Shown: positions 25,844 through 34,735 of the stretch, in pieces
Layout of the letters: every line of letters begins with the position of its first letter
Position numbering within the stretch: position 1 is the first letter of the stretch
DNA from: Planctomycetota bacterium
Lineage (GTDB): Bacteria; Planctomycetota; Planctomycetia; Pirellulales; Pirellulaceae
Assembly (NCBI GenBank): GCA_026692845.1
Contig: JAPLNM010000105.1
Location: 28,964 to 92,963 of the forward strand
Length of the DNA stretch: 64,000 nt
Direction of reading: 5' to 3'
The notes under the pieces: model-generated
What the model was told of the DNA's origin: nothing
The model's database searches: none
The model's input: the letters and a program-made list of their open reading frames with translations, nothing else
Translations under genes and position numbers: made by a program

Positions 25844-26740
25844 ATGAACCAGATTTATTTGAAACTCACAAGCGCATCGACAAGCTCGATCCTGTGCTCA
25901 GTGGTACTAGGGTTTCTAGGGAGCATCAGCCAAGCCCAAAGCGATGCACCCCAGAGGATCGAACTTTGGCCCCAAGGAGCACCAGGTTCCCAAGACAGGA
26001 AGCAGGAGCCTGAGAAGACTGATCGCACCAATGGAGCATGCAACGTCACAAGCGTCCACGCGCCATCGGTCACCTTCTATTTGCCAACGCCTGAAAAGGC
26101 GACAGGAACCGCCATCATCCTAGCGCCTGGAGGAGGACACAGGATGCTATGCCTGGGGCACGAAGGCGACTCGCTTGCCGAGTGGTTTGCAGACCAGGGC
26201 ATCGCAGCATTTGTGTTGCGTTATCGACTGGCCAAGGAGGAAGGTTCCAAATACACCGTCGATGAGCATGCGATGGCCGACACCCGCCGAGCGCTGCGAC
26301 TGGTGCGCAGTCACGCCACCGATTGGAAAATCAAGCCTGATCGTATCGGAATCCTTGGCTTTTCGGCGGGTGGCGAGCTCGCCGCACTTGCTGCAATGGA
26401 ATCGGATTCAGGAATTTCCGGCAGTCCGGACCCTATCGAGCGAAACAGCAGCCGGCCGGATTTCCAAGTCCTCATCTATCCGGGCAGTTCGCATCGGTTC
26501 ACCGTCAGCCAGGGGATGCCCCCCGCATTTATCGCCTTGGGAGCCCAGGACCGCGACGACATCGCATTGGGGATGGCACAGTTGTACCTCAAGTACAAAG
26601 AAGCCCGAGTACCATGCGAACTCCACATCTATTCCAATGCGGGCCATGGTTTCGGGTACCGAGCCACAGCGACGCACGCCGCGGCGCAATGGCCCCAGCG
26701 ACTCAGAGAGTGGCTTGTCGATTCCAAGTTGCTCGACTAG
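25844..26740 (+). CDS. Secreted alpha/beta hydrolase (acetylesterase-like)
   Basis: 298 aa with a signal peptide (hydrophobic stretch about residues 12-30 ending SQAQS). The mature protein starts with the ELWPQGAPG segment common in planctomycete xylan-acetylesterase-like hydrolases. Oxyanion loop LAPGGGHRML (about 90), nucleophile GFSAGGE (S174), acid in GAQDRDD and histidine in NAGHGFGYR. Likely deacylates a polysaccharide or small ester in the periplasm. Stand-alone gene. Confidence 0.85.
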   Translation: MNQIYLKLTSASTSSILCSVVLGFLGSISQAQSDAPQRIELWPQGAPGSQDRKQEPEKTDRTNGACNVTSVHAPSVTFYLPTPEKATGTAIILAPGGGHRMLCLGHEGDSLAEWFADQGIAAFVLRYRLAKEEGSKYTVDEHAMADTRRALRLVRSHATDWKIKPDRIGILGFSAGGELAALAAMESDSGISGSPDPIERNSSRPDFQVLIYPGSSHRFTVSQGMPPAFIALGAQDRDDIALGMAQLYLKYKEARVPCELHIYSNAGHGFGYRATATHAAAQWPQRLREWLVDSKLLD

Positions 26741-27296
26741 TGTCTAGACGCTCAGCAAAGCATCTCTCGTAGCAAGCACCGCAAGCTTTCGGTTGCAAGG
26801 AAGCAAAGTGCAGCCTTCGAACTTCGTGTCTAGCATCTACTTCGTTTTTTTAGCTAAGCACCATAAGGCCCGTCCAACACAGCCCCCAAGCCCACGTGAT
26901 TCCCTTAGACCCGAGACCCTCACTCACGTAAGCGACCCTTGACTATCAGTACCAAAAGCACCGATAAGCTACATGGCACTTAACCAGATTTCGAAAAATT
27001 GCGTACAACTAGATACCCTAAGTAGTCGCCAAGCACGGAACCCGAGCCGATAGATCGATCGGAATTCGAGTAATTCGACTGGATCGATGTTGAGAACGGC
27101 GCCCCCCTGCGTGGCCCAAGAGCCTGATTTCCTCAGTCCATCATACAGCCGAAGCTTTTATTTCAAGAAATTTCGAATACGGACTGATTTTTGAAGATTG
27201 ACAGGCTGATGGCTAGTAGTTATCTTCTTAACAAATCTAAGAAACTCTCGATTTTTACCTTGCAACGGGGTGAGCTTTTCCAGTGCTAGTTGGTAA
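26741..27296. other. Gene-free spacer before the AT-rich kinase gene
   Basis: About 555 bases with no supported gene. Composition shifts toward AT from about 27.1 kb. A 60-codon minus-strand frame (27158-27340) overlaps the kinase start but resembles nothing and is not called. Confidence 0.5.
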
Positions 27297-29228
27297 ATGT
27301 CATCAAAAGACGAGACAATGAGAACCTCTGACCAATTCATCGACAGCCTCCTGAGTCTTAGGTTTATAGATCCTGAACACGATATTGGTGAATTGTGTAA
27401 GATTTGGCAGCAAGCGACTAAGTGTGAATGGGTTTGGCTTTGGATAAAAAACGAATTTAATGGCCAATTTGAACTTCGCAGGCACCAAAGTGCAAGTAAT
27501 CGTATATATAAGCCCTTTAGTAAGGGTGCATCTAGCAGTTTCTCCGTCGCTCAATTCAGCGCCGATCACGATGAAATTGTAGAGCTATACAAAGAAGATT
27601 TTAGCGGATGGGAGAAGCATTCTGGATGCGGAACGCGAAGATATAAATGCATAAGTCACGAAAGCTTAAAGGAACACAAATGTGAAAAGTTCATATGTAT
27701 TCCTATCGGACTTCGAAAAACCAACAAAGTAAATGCTTCGGGTTTTAATCTTTCGGCTAGTATCTGCATACACTACTTGAATAAATCGGAGGTGAGTCTA
27801 AGTCATGCCGATTTAAGGAGGCTTGGGCAGCTCTCGAGCTTTTTCATAGAAAACTCATATCGTTCAAGAAATGAAACGACACTCCAGCGATTGTACAGGA
27901 TCGATTCAGAATTCGCTCATGCAGAGAGGAAGAATTCTAAAACGATTCTAAATGAGTATTGCCTGCGATTGCTCGGCCAGTTATGCAATATCGTAAAAGC
28001 GGAAGCGGCATCATTGTTTTACGATTTAGATGGATGGGACGAAAGCGTTAAGTTAGTCGGTTCCACACACGACATCTTGAACTGGGAGACAAAAAAAATG
28101 CTTCGAAAGCGGGAGCATAAAGACGTTTCCTATACGAAGCAAGAAGGCTACACAGGGCGAACTTTTGCGTCAGGCCGAATTATGACATCGCATGCTGAAG
28201 ACGACTTAAAGCGAAAGCCGAAATTCATTGAAAGTGATAATAAAAAACATTTCATTGGACGAACGACGGTATTTATTCCATTAAAGTTGTTAACTTCAAT
28301 CTCTGGAAAAGACGTTCAGCAAACGGTTGGGGTTTTGAGATGCGTTGGCAAGAAAAAGTCGCCATCCGATTTTTGGGTCGATACGTTCGATCAAATCGAT
28401 TTGGAAGCGTTGCAGTTTTTCTGCGAACAGATTACTCCAGTCTTGCTCTCTCTTGTATCGCGAGTCGATCGCGAGAAATCAATCAGTATCGTTAAGCACG
28501 ATTTGATTGGGCCGTTAGCTCATATTCGACATATTGCAGATCATCTAGAGACGACGCAAACGGTATCATTGGTTGAGTCTGTTGAGACGATCCAGAAGCC
28601 TGATGAAAATCGGTCCGGTTTCTACACTACCAAGCGGACATACCAAATGAAGATACCTTTTAGAGACCTAATGAATATAAAAAACCACGCGATCGTTGCG
28701 TCAAATTTAGTTGTTCAACTTGACCCCGAAATGACGAGTCTGACGCGTTTTGCACCAACCCCAACCTTTCTCGATCACGACGTTCTTGCTAGACTCAAGG
28801 ATGTAATGAAATACGATGCTCGCGAAACAAAAAACATGTCGATTTCTTTCGAAGGGTTTGAGGTCATTCCGCAGCTCAAGGTTGATCGCGATGCGATTGA
28901 GAGGGTTTTTTTTAATCTGATTTCAAATGCGATCAAGTATGGGGATAGGGATACGAAGATAATGATCTCTGCTTTCGAGTCTGATACTGAGTACGGAGTT
29001 TCTGTTTCCAACTACGGAATTGGAATTGGCGCCTTGGAACAGAAGCTAATTTTTGAGGAAGGCTATCGATCCGTAGCGGCTACCAAGTCGCCAGCGCCAG
29101 GATTAGGTCTTGGGCTGTATATCGCTAGACGCGCTATGCAGCGCCATGGCGGTCGACTCGAATTGACGTTTAAAACGGATCCAACCACGTTCTGTATGTT
29201 CTTTCCAAAGGTTTTACGAGTGATTTAA
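27297..29228 (+). CDS. GAF-domain sensor histidine kinase, cytoplasmic
   Basis: 643 aa, no membrane segment. Two GAF-like regions (about 20-190 and 215-375; the second has KAEAASLFYDLDG and TTVFIPLKLL) precede a dimerisation helix with VKHDLIGPLAHIRHIADHL (histidine near residue 400) and a HATPase_c domain (FFNLISNAIKYGD about 540, SNYGIGIGALE, PGLGLGLYIARRAM). The DNA is visibly more AT-rich, with different codon choices, than flanking genes, suggesting acquisition. It is followed 13 bases later by a receiver-like gene. Start could also be ATG 27318. Confidence 0.82.
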   Translation: MSSKDETMRTSDQFIDSLLSLRFIDPEHDIGELCKIWQQATKCEWVWLWIKNEFNGQFELRRHQSASNRIYKPFSKGASSSFSVAQFSADHDEIVELYKEDFSGWEKHSGCGTRRYKCISHESLKEHKCEKFICIPIGLRKTNKVNASGFNLSASICIHYLNKSEVSLSHADLRRLGQLSSFFIENSYRSRNETTLQRLYRIDSEFAHAERKNSKTILNEYCLRLLGQLCNIVKAEAASLFYDLDGWDESVKLVGSTHDILNWETKKMLRKREHKDVSYTKQEGYTGRTFASGRIMTSHAEDDLKRKPKFIESDNKKHFIGRTTVFIPLKLLTSISGKDVQQTVGVLRCVGKKKSPSDFWVDTFDQIDLEALQFFCEQITPVLLSLVSRVDREKSISIVKHDLIGPLAHIRHIADHLETTQTVSLVESVETIQKPDENRSGFYTTKRTYQMKIPFRDLMNIKNHAIVASNLVVQLDPEMTSLTRFAPTPTFLDHDVLARLKDVMKYDARETKNMSISFEGFEVIPQLKVDRDAIERVFFNLISNAIKYGDRDTKIMISAFESDTEYGVSVSNYGIGIGALEQKLIFEEGYRSVAATKSPAPGLGLGLYIARRAMQRHGGRLELTFKTDPTTFCMFFPKVLRVI

Positions 29229-29241
29229 AGGTTAAATTGTC

Positions 29242-29664
29242 ATGGACAAACGAGTTGTTTTTTTTATTGACGATGAAGATAGTATGACCCTCAGCTGGAG
29301 GAATTGTCTCGGAGTAGTTTTCGACGTCAAATACTATAATGTATATCCGGGTTTTGAACCTATCTACAATGATATCATTAGTTATAATCCCTGCGTAATT
29401 ATCCAGGACGTTATGATGAAGGATGCTCGAACAAAAATTATTAACATCGAAGCGGGTATCGAGATTGCTGAAGCGATAAAAGATACGCTTGTAAAATTAC
29501 GTATACCACTGATCTTCTTCTCTAATAGAGAGTTTCCTGATTTTGGAACCGATTTTTCAGAGCTTGATTATCCACCCGAATTACTATACTATCGGTCTAA
29601 ATTGAAGGTGGGATATCAGACCTTACTAAAAGAAGTTAATGATGTTCTTTCTGGAGTGATTTGA
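29242..29664 (+). CDS. Single-domain receiver-like protein, partner of the GAF kinase
   Basis: 140 aa, no output domain. Acidic cluster FFIDDEDSM (residues 7-15), phospho-acceptor in CVIIQDVMM (about D57), a serine near FFSNRE and a lysine in SKLKVG fit the receiver fold, although an insertion (KDARTKIINIEAG) follows the phospho-site. It may relay phosphate or act by protein contact. Cotranscribed with the kinase; both are AT-rich. Confidence 0.7.
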   Translation: MDKRVVFFIDDEDSMTLSWRNCLGVVFDVKYYNVYPGFEPIYNDIISYNPCVIIQDVMMKDARTKIINIEAGIEIAEAIKDTLVKLRIPLIFFSNREFPDFGTDFSELDYPPELLYYRSKLKVGYQTLLKEVNDVLSGVI

Positions 29665-30033
29665 AATTCTTGCGATTTTTATGGGTCGCTTTCTGAGTTC
29701 ATTTAGAAAGTGGTTTTACAAGCGAAAGGTCGGCGGTGCTTCGCTTCTGGTTTACTGCTGTCATTGGCGCCATCCTGTTGTGAAGCAATGATAAGCCTCA
29801 ACGGTAACGAAGTATTTACCAATCGAAGGCGAGAAGAGTTTTCGTAGGGTCTTTAGTAGGGGCACCCTTTGAGCGCTCCAAAAGTGGCCGAGATGGTTTT
29901 TCAAGGGTGTACTCTTTGCGTGACCGGAGGTGGCGCTGCGCTTAGATGCGGCTAATGGCTCGGATCCCGCCGGGAACAGGAGTTATTCTAAGTGACATGG
30001 TCAACAGAATCCTTATGGAATCCGGGATTATGT
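29665..30033. other. Gene-free spacer after the AT-rich pair
   Basis: About 370 bases in which composition returns to that of the flanking chromosome. No gene, tRNA or clear repeat marks the right edge of the AT-rich segment, so its insertion mechanism is not visible. Confidence 0.5.
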
Positions 30034-31221
30034 TTAGCTAGTCTGCAGGAATTCCTCGCACATTGCGCGAACCTCTGGATCGCTAACACGGTAGCTTACG
30101 ATCTTCACATCGAGGTCGCATCGACGGTACAGTTCGGCTGCGCGACGAATCGCATCGAGGATCCAATCGGGCTCGTTGCCAAACGCGCCCCCACCGAGCG
30201 ATGTTAGGTACACCGATCGGTTGCCAGTCTTCGACGCATTGACAAGCGCGGCTGCAAACGTCGCTTCATAAGCGGCCTGCAATATCAGGCTGGCAAACCG
30301 TCCCCACAATTCGTAGGACAGACAACTATAAGCCACCGGCAGGGCCGAGCAATAGGCTTGTGTCACCCTGTGCTCGCAACCTTGAAGGGTTACTTGTGTA
30401 TCCCACTGCACCCCAATTTTTAATTCGCGACGCAACTCGTCGAGCTGTGACTCCGACATCCTCCCCAATTTGGAGTCGACCTCTTTGAGCCCTTCGGCAC
30501 TCGGCAATGCATAACCATTTTGCATGCTCCAAAGGCGACTGTCTGCGTTCCCGAGTGCCTTACCGATTTCCTCGAGACAATCGACCTGTTTTGCTTGCGT
30601 CTGGCCGATCTGGCCATCCAAGTCGACCAAGTAGTTTCGGTAGATCGTCCCTGCCCCGCATGCGACCGCACAGGCAGGACCCTGCGTCAGATCCCGCTCG
30701 TAGATTCCTACACCTTGTTCTGGTGTGACGTCCGGTGAAGTCATCTCGAGCAAATTGAACTGCGAGGCGACTTGAAAAAAGGCTCCCGCGTTTGAAGCGT
30801 CGGCATGAAGCGCCTTGGCATCACCGACGATCGGGGAAATCTTCAGCTTTTTATCCTGAGCATCCATCGCTGCTACTAGTTTGCGAAGCGTCCCCAAGGA
30901 CACGATCTCCAATTTTCCGCATCGGTAAGTCGCGCCGTTGACTCGACTCGTCCATCGACCCTCCTGCACTTCGATGCACTGGCGAACCTCATCGGGTGAC
31001 CTTTCGGAAAAACCAGTCAGCTTGGTAAACCAATCGTCGCGCAAAACCAACGTCGATGGCGTCTTGGTCTTCGGTTTGTCCTGCTCTTTAATCCAATTCA
31101 ATACGAATCGCTTTTGGGTGTCGTTTTCTGGAGCTTCACGCCAAGATCGCTCCGTATCGGCTTGCCGCAATTCGCTCAGCACTTCAAATACGTTCTCCTT
31201 GGTGGCATGACCATGCTTCAA
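30034..31221 (-). CDS. Macrodomain-like protein, downstream piece of a split phosphatase-macrodomain gene
   Basis: 395 aa counted from a TTG at 31221. The first 40 residues (KHGHATKENVFEVLSELR) are the tail of the phosphatase domain encoded upstream, so this is probably not a true start. The rest is a conserved family: NAGAFFQVASQFNLLEM (about 145), QGPACAVACGAGTIYRNYLV (about 185) and a C-terminal SLGGGAFGNEPDWILDAI (about 355) that resembles the macrodomain loop binding ADP-ribose-type ligands. It is in the same frame as the upstream piece with one TAG between them. Confidence 0.6.
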   Translation of the reverse strand: MKHGHATKENVFEVLSELRQADTERSWREAPENDTQKRFVLNWIKEQDKPKTKTPSTLVLRDDWFTKLTGFSERSPDEVRQCIEVQEGRWTSRVNGATYRCGKLEIVSLGTLRKLVAAMDAQDKKLKISPIVGDAKALHADASNAGAFFQVASQFNLLEMTSPDVTPEQGVGIYERDLTQGPACAVACGAGTIYRNYLVDLDGQIGQTQAKQVDCLEEIGKALGNADSRLWSMQNGYALPSAEGLKEVDSKLGRMSESQLDELRRELKIGVQWDTQVTLQGCEHRVTQAYCSALPVAYSCLSYELWGRFASLILQAAYEATFAAALVNASKTGNRSVYLTSLGGGAFGNEPDWILDAIRRAAELYRRCDLDVKIVSYRVSDPEVRAMCEEFLQTS

Positions 31222-31224
31222 GAG

Positions 31225-31644
31225 CTAGCAGCTGACCACCGTACCGGTTCGGCCGATGCCGCCATAGCAATGGAGGTAGACCGGGCGATGGCTCTGGATC
31301 GAACCGTCGATCGCATCGACGATGCGGTTCATTCGCTCATTGGTTGTGATGTGCCGATCCTCAATCGGAAATCTAAGGCAATCGACCGGCTCCTCGGCTT
31401 CGGATGCAAGTTGCTCTAGGACTCGATCGTAGGGAGCAAATAGCTTTCCTTGCGGATTTTTTTCATGCTCCTCCATTAGATTGATGAACGTCCGGATGCC
31501 AGCCTTGAACAATCCGGACAGTCGCTCTTTTTGTTGCTGCGGGTCTGGCTTGCCCGCGTAAGCCCCAGCTAAAAATATCCCATCGAGTACCCAATAAGTT
31601 CGCAGGAGAGGAGCTTTCGATCGCGGTGTAAAAAAGTCGGACAT
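31225..31644 (-). CDS. Dual-specificity protein phosphatase domain, upstream piece of the split gene
   Basis: 139 aa up to a TAG. The signature HCYGGIGRTGT (catalytic cysteine near residue 126) is complete, and the general acid may be the aspartate in PIEDRHIT. Such DSP/PTP domains remove phosphate from Ser/Thr/Tyr or from small phosphorylated ligands. The domain needs the helix after the P-loop, which lies past the stop codon (LLKHGHATKENV in the same frame), so the truncated product is unlikely to fold properly unless the TAG is read through or is an error. Confidence 0.7.
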   Translation of the reverse strand: MSDFFTPRSKAPLLRTYWVLDGIFLAGAYAGKPDPQQQKERLSGLFKAGIRTFINLMEEHEKNPQGKLFAPYDRVLEQLASEAEEPVDCLRFPIEDRHITTNERMNRIVDAIDGSIQSHRPVYLHCYGGIGRTGTVVSC

Positions 31645-31854
31645 AGAAATCGCAAGTCCATCGAGCGGTGAGTTTGTTTACAAAACACGATTCTACTCCA
31701 TCCGGAAACCGACGGCAAACCCCTTGAAACACAACGGCAAGACAATACGTTGGCGAATTCCTTCCCTTCGATTTTGGTAAGAATGCGATCTTACTCGCAA
31801 CCACCCACTTACGTAGAACGCTATCGTATAGAGATATCGAACAAGACCCCGTTT

Positions 31855-31905
31855 GCCCGCGAACTATTAAAATCGCGAACTATTAAAACCGCGAACCAGT
31901 AAAAT
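31855..31905 (+). repeat. 16-bp tandem repeat upstream of the PhoD-like gene
   Basis: Three copies of CGCGAACTATTAAAAT, the last diverged (CGCGAACCAGTAAAAT), end 16 bases before the ATG and just before the SD AAGGAAG. They may affect the leader of this transcript. Confidence 0.8.
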
Positions 31906-31921
31906 CGGTAAGGAAGTTGCC

Positions 31922-33895
31922 ATGAGTGCGTTAGACAAATATCGGATGCTTCGGAGGGTTTTTTATCAGCGTGCGGCTCTGGCCGCAGGCGCGCTGGGAA
32001 TCGCGGGAAATACGATTGGACCCATTGCGGCTCAAAGCGATCAGGAACTCCCCTTCGGCACGGATTACCCAAACCTCGATTCGCTCGCGACGGGCAAGTG
32101 GTGGACGAAATCATTCAAGGGACAAAATCCACCACCAAGCATGCAGGTCCCCCGAGATCAAACCATCGCCTTTGCACTCTATACGATCGATGAAGATATC
32201 CTTTCGCTCTCGGCGCAACTCTTCCCCTTGCTGCGTGACGAAACGCCAGAGGTTCGCTTGGAGGTCCTTCGCGATAACCAATGGATCGAACTGGCTCGCA
32301 AGTCGGTAGCCTACCCTGGATGGGACGTGCAATTTCGGATCCAACCCTGGGATGCTTCGCAGCAAGTCCGTTATCGCCTGCTGCATGGTTCAGCAGCTAG
32401 CTTCGAAGGAACCTTCCGCCGCAACCCCATCGATCGCGAGTCCATCGTTGTTGCAACCATGTCTTGCAATTCCAGTCGCACCACGGGCTTGCGCACGGAG
32501 ATACTTGAGCACCTGCTGGATCAAAACCCCGATGTGCTCTTCTTTGCTGGTGATCAAACTTATCGCCACACCGAACACACCGCCGGTTGGATCGAGTTCG
32601 GTTTGCAGTTTCGCGACTTGATCAAGGATCGGCCCACGGTGACGATCCCCGATGATCATGATGTCGGACATCCAAACCTTTGGGGTGAATCGGGCAAACG
32701 ATCCAACTTGGCTCATGGAGCCGACGGCGGATACTTTTACCCTGTGCCTTACGTGCAAATGGTCGAGCGGCAGCAGACCGGGCATCTGCCCCCACCGGTG
32801 GACCCTAAGCCGCTCGATAGTGGGATCGGAGTTTATTTCACTCGCATGCGCTGGGGTGGAATCGATTTCGCTATTCTCGAGGATCGCAAATTCAAGTCCG
32901 CACCCATGGGAAACATTCCTCCTATGGGCCCAAGACCTGACCACATCAACGACCCGAACTACGACCCGAAGTCGATCGATCTTCCCGGATTGAATCTCTT
33001 GGGTGAGCGCCAGCATCGTTTCTTAGAAAACTGGGGCTTGGATTGGCACGGTGCGGAGCTTAAATGCGTCCTATCGCAAACCGCCTTTTGCGGTGCGGTA
33101 CACATGCATGGCAAACGAGATGAAAGGTTGCTTGCCGATCTGGACTGCAACGGCTGGCCTCAATCGCAGCGCAATCGAGCCCTAAAGGAACTGCGGCGTT
33201 GCCGCGCGGTTCATCTATGTGGCGATCAACACTTGGCCGTCGTCGTCAAGCATGGAATCGATCAGCCCGGCGATGGACCTTTTGCATTCACTAGCCCGGC
33301 ATTGATCAACACCATTTATGGGCGATGGTGGCACCCCAGAGACGAAAAATCTGGCGAGAATGCCAAGGCCGATTCTTTGCTACCTTGGACCGGAGACTAT
33401 GTCGATGGACTGGGGAACCCCATTCGCATGCTCGCGTATGCAAACCCCCAAAAAATAGCCGATGAGAAGCAGCGGGGGGATGGGTATGGGCTGGTACGAT
33501 TCAACAAGCGATCGCGCGAAGTGACGTTTGAGTGCTGGCCTCGCTTTAGCTCCAAAGGGGCAAGCGATGCGCAGCAGTTTCCCGGCTGGCCTTTGACCGT
33601 ATCGATCGATGAGAATGATGGGCGTGTGGCCAATGCATGGCTCCCAACGTTTCAGTTCGATACCGACGATGGCACACTTCGAGGCGGCATGGTCGTATCG
33701 GTGCACGAGGAAGCTACCGGCGAGCTGCTCTATGCGATTCGCACGGACAAGCCAGAGTATCAACCCGCGGTTTTTGGACCTGGCAAATACACGATCGGGA
33801 TCGGGCGCGACAAACCGACCGAATTCTCGATCCTGGGGGTCGAGGCCCAAGCGAATCGCGAGAAAACCGGTTCGCTGAAAATCCGCCTGCCGTGA
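31922..33895 (+). CDS. PhoD-like alkaline phosphatase / metallophosphatase
   Basis: 657 aa, SD AAGGAAG before ATG. An RRVFYQRAALAAGALG leader suggests export, possibly by Tat. The core has MSCNSSRTT (about 180), FFAGDQTYRH (about 204), TIPDDHDVGHPN (about 242) and a late HLCGDQHLAVVV (about 428), which supply the metal ligands of the PhoD-type metallophosphatase fold. A C-terminal beta domain follows the catalytic part. Likely an exported phosphodiesterase or phosphomonoesterase used in phosphorus acquisition. Stand-alone gene followed by repeats. Confidence 0.87.
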   Translation: MSALDKYRMLRRVFYQRAALAAGALGIAGNTIGPIAAQSDQELPFGTDYPNLDSLATGKWWTKSFKGQNPPPSMQVPRDQTIAFALYTIDEDILSLSAQLFPLLRDETPEVRLEVLRDNQWIELARKSVAYPGWDVQFRIQPWDASQQVRYRLLHGSAASFEGTFRRNPIDRESIVVATMSCNSSRTTGLRTEILEHLLDQNPDVLFFAGDQTYRHTEHTAGWIEFGLQFRDLIKDRPTVTIPDDHDVGHPNLWGESGKRSNLAHGADGGYFYPVPYVQMVERQQTGHLPPPVDPKPLDSGIGVYFTRMRWGGIDFAILEDRKFKSAPMGNIPPMGPRPDHINDPNYDPKSIDLPGLNLLGERQHRFLENWGLDWHGAELKCVLSQTAFCGAVHMHGKRDERLLADLDCNGWPQSQRNRALKELRRCRAVHLCGDQHLAVVVKHGIDQPGDGPFAFTSPALINTIYGRWWHPRDEKSGENAKADSLLPWTGDYVDGLGNPIRMLAYANPQKIADEKQRGDGYGLVRFNKRSREVTFECWPRFSSKGASDAQQFPGWPLTVSIDENDGRVANAWLPTFQFDTDDGTLRGGMVVSVHEEATGELLYAIRTDKPEYQPAVFGPGKYTIGIGRDKPTEFSILGVEAQANREKTGSLKIRLP

Positions 33896-34624
33896 TCGGG
33901 CGGATTGCTAGGCAATCCAACACGTCGGTCATTTGATATCTCATATCCATTTGGATCGGATATCCCTATCGATCGGGCATCGCATCGGATTTCCTCGTGC
34001 TCGTGCTCAGTCCGCCGCGGCGGACTGAGCACGAGCACGGCGAACAGCCAGAACCAAGCGATGGACCGAAGACCTCGATCGAGCGTTTTTTGACTTGCGT
34101 TGAGTTATCTCCTGTCACTCGGTCAATATCGGTCGTTCTGACGTAGAATCGCAATGATCGTGCTCGTGCTCAGTGAAACGGTGCTCGTGCTCGTAATCGA
34201 TTTTGGACATCAAGGACAGAATACTTGTTTGACCATGATCGACTTGACGTTTATCGGCATTCGAGCCAGAGTGTGCTGCGGTTCAAGACATGCTGGTGGT
34301 TTCTGGCGTTCTGAATCGAGAAACGAGTTTCGATCTGAAATCCAAACTTGCGCGAATTGGGGCGATATTGACAAAGATGGCAATGAAATTCGATGGTGTC
34401 TGGGGAATCCCTGAGCGAGTACACTCTGAGCATCGATTACGAGCACGAGCTCAGTCCGCCGCGGCGGACTGAGCACGAGCACGGCGAACAGCCAGAACCA
34501 AGCGATGCAGACGAAGTGCTCGATCGAGCGTTTTTTGACGTGCGTTGCGCTATCACCTGTCGCTCGCTCAATGCAAACGATCGGATGAAAACAGCTTGAG
34601 TAAATCCACTCGATTTGAGCGTCG
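33896..34624. repeat. Cluster of GAGCAC-type repeat elements left of the sulfatase pseudogene
   Basis: Contains (a) a perfect 44-bp palindrome at 33996-34039 with arms of CGTGCTC units meeting at CCGCGG; (b) a related arm set at 34159-34199; (c) a second element at about 34360-34575 with a 26-bp palindrome at 34449-34474. The DNA 3' of the palindromes (34018-34125 and 34462-34572) is nearly the same, ending in a GCGTTTTTTGAC segment. In element (c) the DNA just before the repeat reads ILTKMAMKFDGV, like the tail of four-helix-bundle proteins. Confidence 0.85.
34159..34199 (-). repeat. 41-bp inverted repeat, left copy
   Basis: Exactly the reverse complement of 36899-36939. The unit consists of two GAGCACGAGCAC blocks separated by a CGTTTCACT spacer and ended by CGATTAC. 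Together the pair brackets the broken sulfatase gene. Confidence 0.9.
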
Positions 34625-34735
34625 GTGCGTTTCACTGGCGTAATACCGTTTACCATGGATACTCCAAAGGTTTGTGAGCCCAACGAAATACATAACCACC
34701 AAGTACATCCTCACGAAGAGCAGTTAGAGCAGACA

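Noticed and set aside
27158..27340. 60-codon antisense frame at the GAF kinase start
   Set aside because: Overlaps the start of a well supported gene and has no recognisable feature.
31219..31230. TAG as pyrrolysine or a recoded sense codon
   Set aside because: No pylT or pylS and no stem-loop evidence; other genes in the window end normally with TAG (for example 6064-7620), so a plain nonsense change or error is simpler.
33996..34200. Possible terminal inverted repeats of a complete insertion sequence
   Set aside because: No transposase lies between the repeats; the enclosed gene is a sulfatase.
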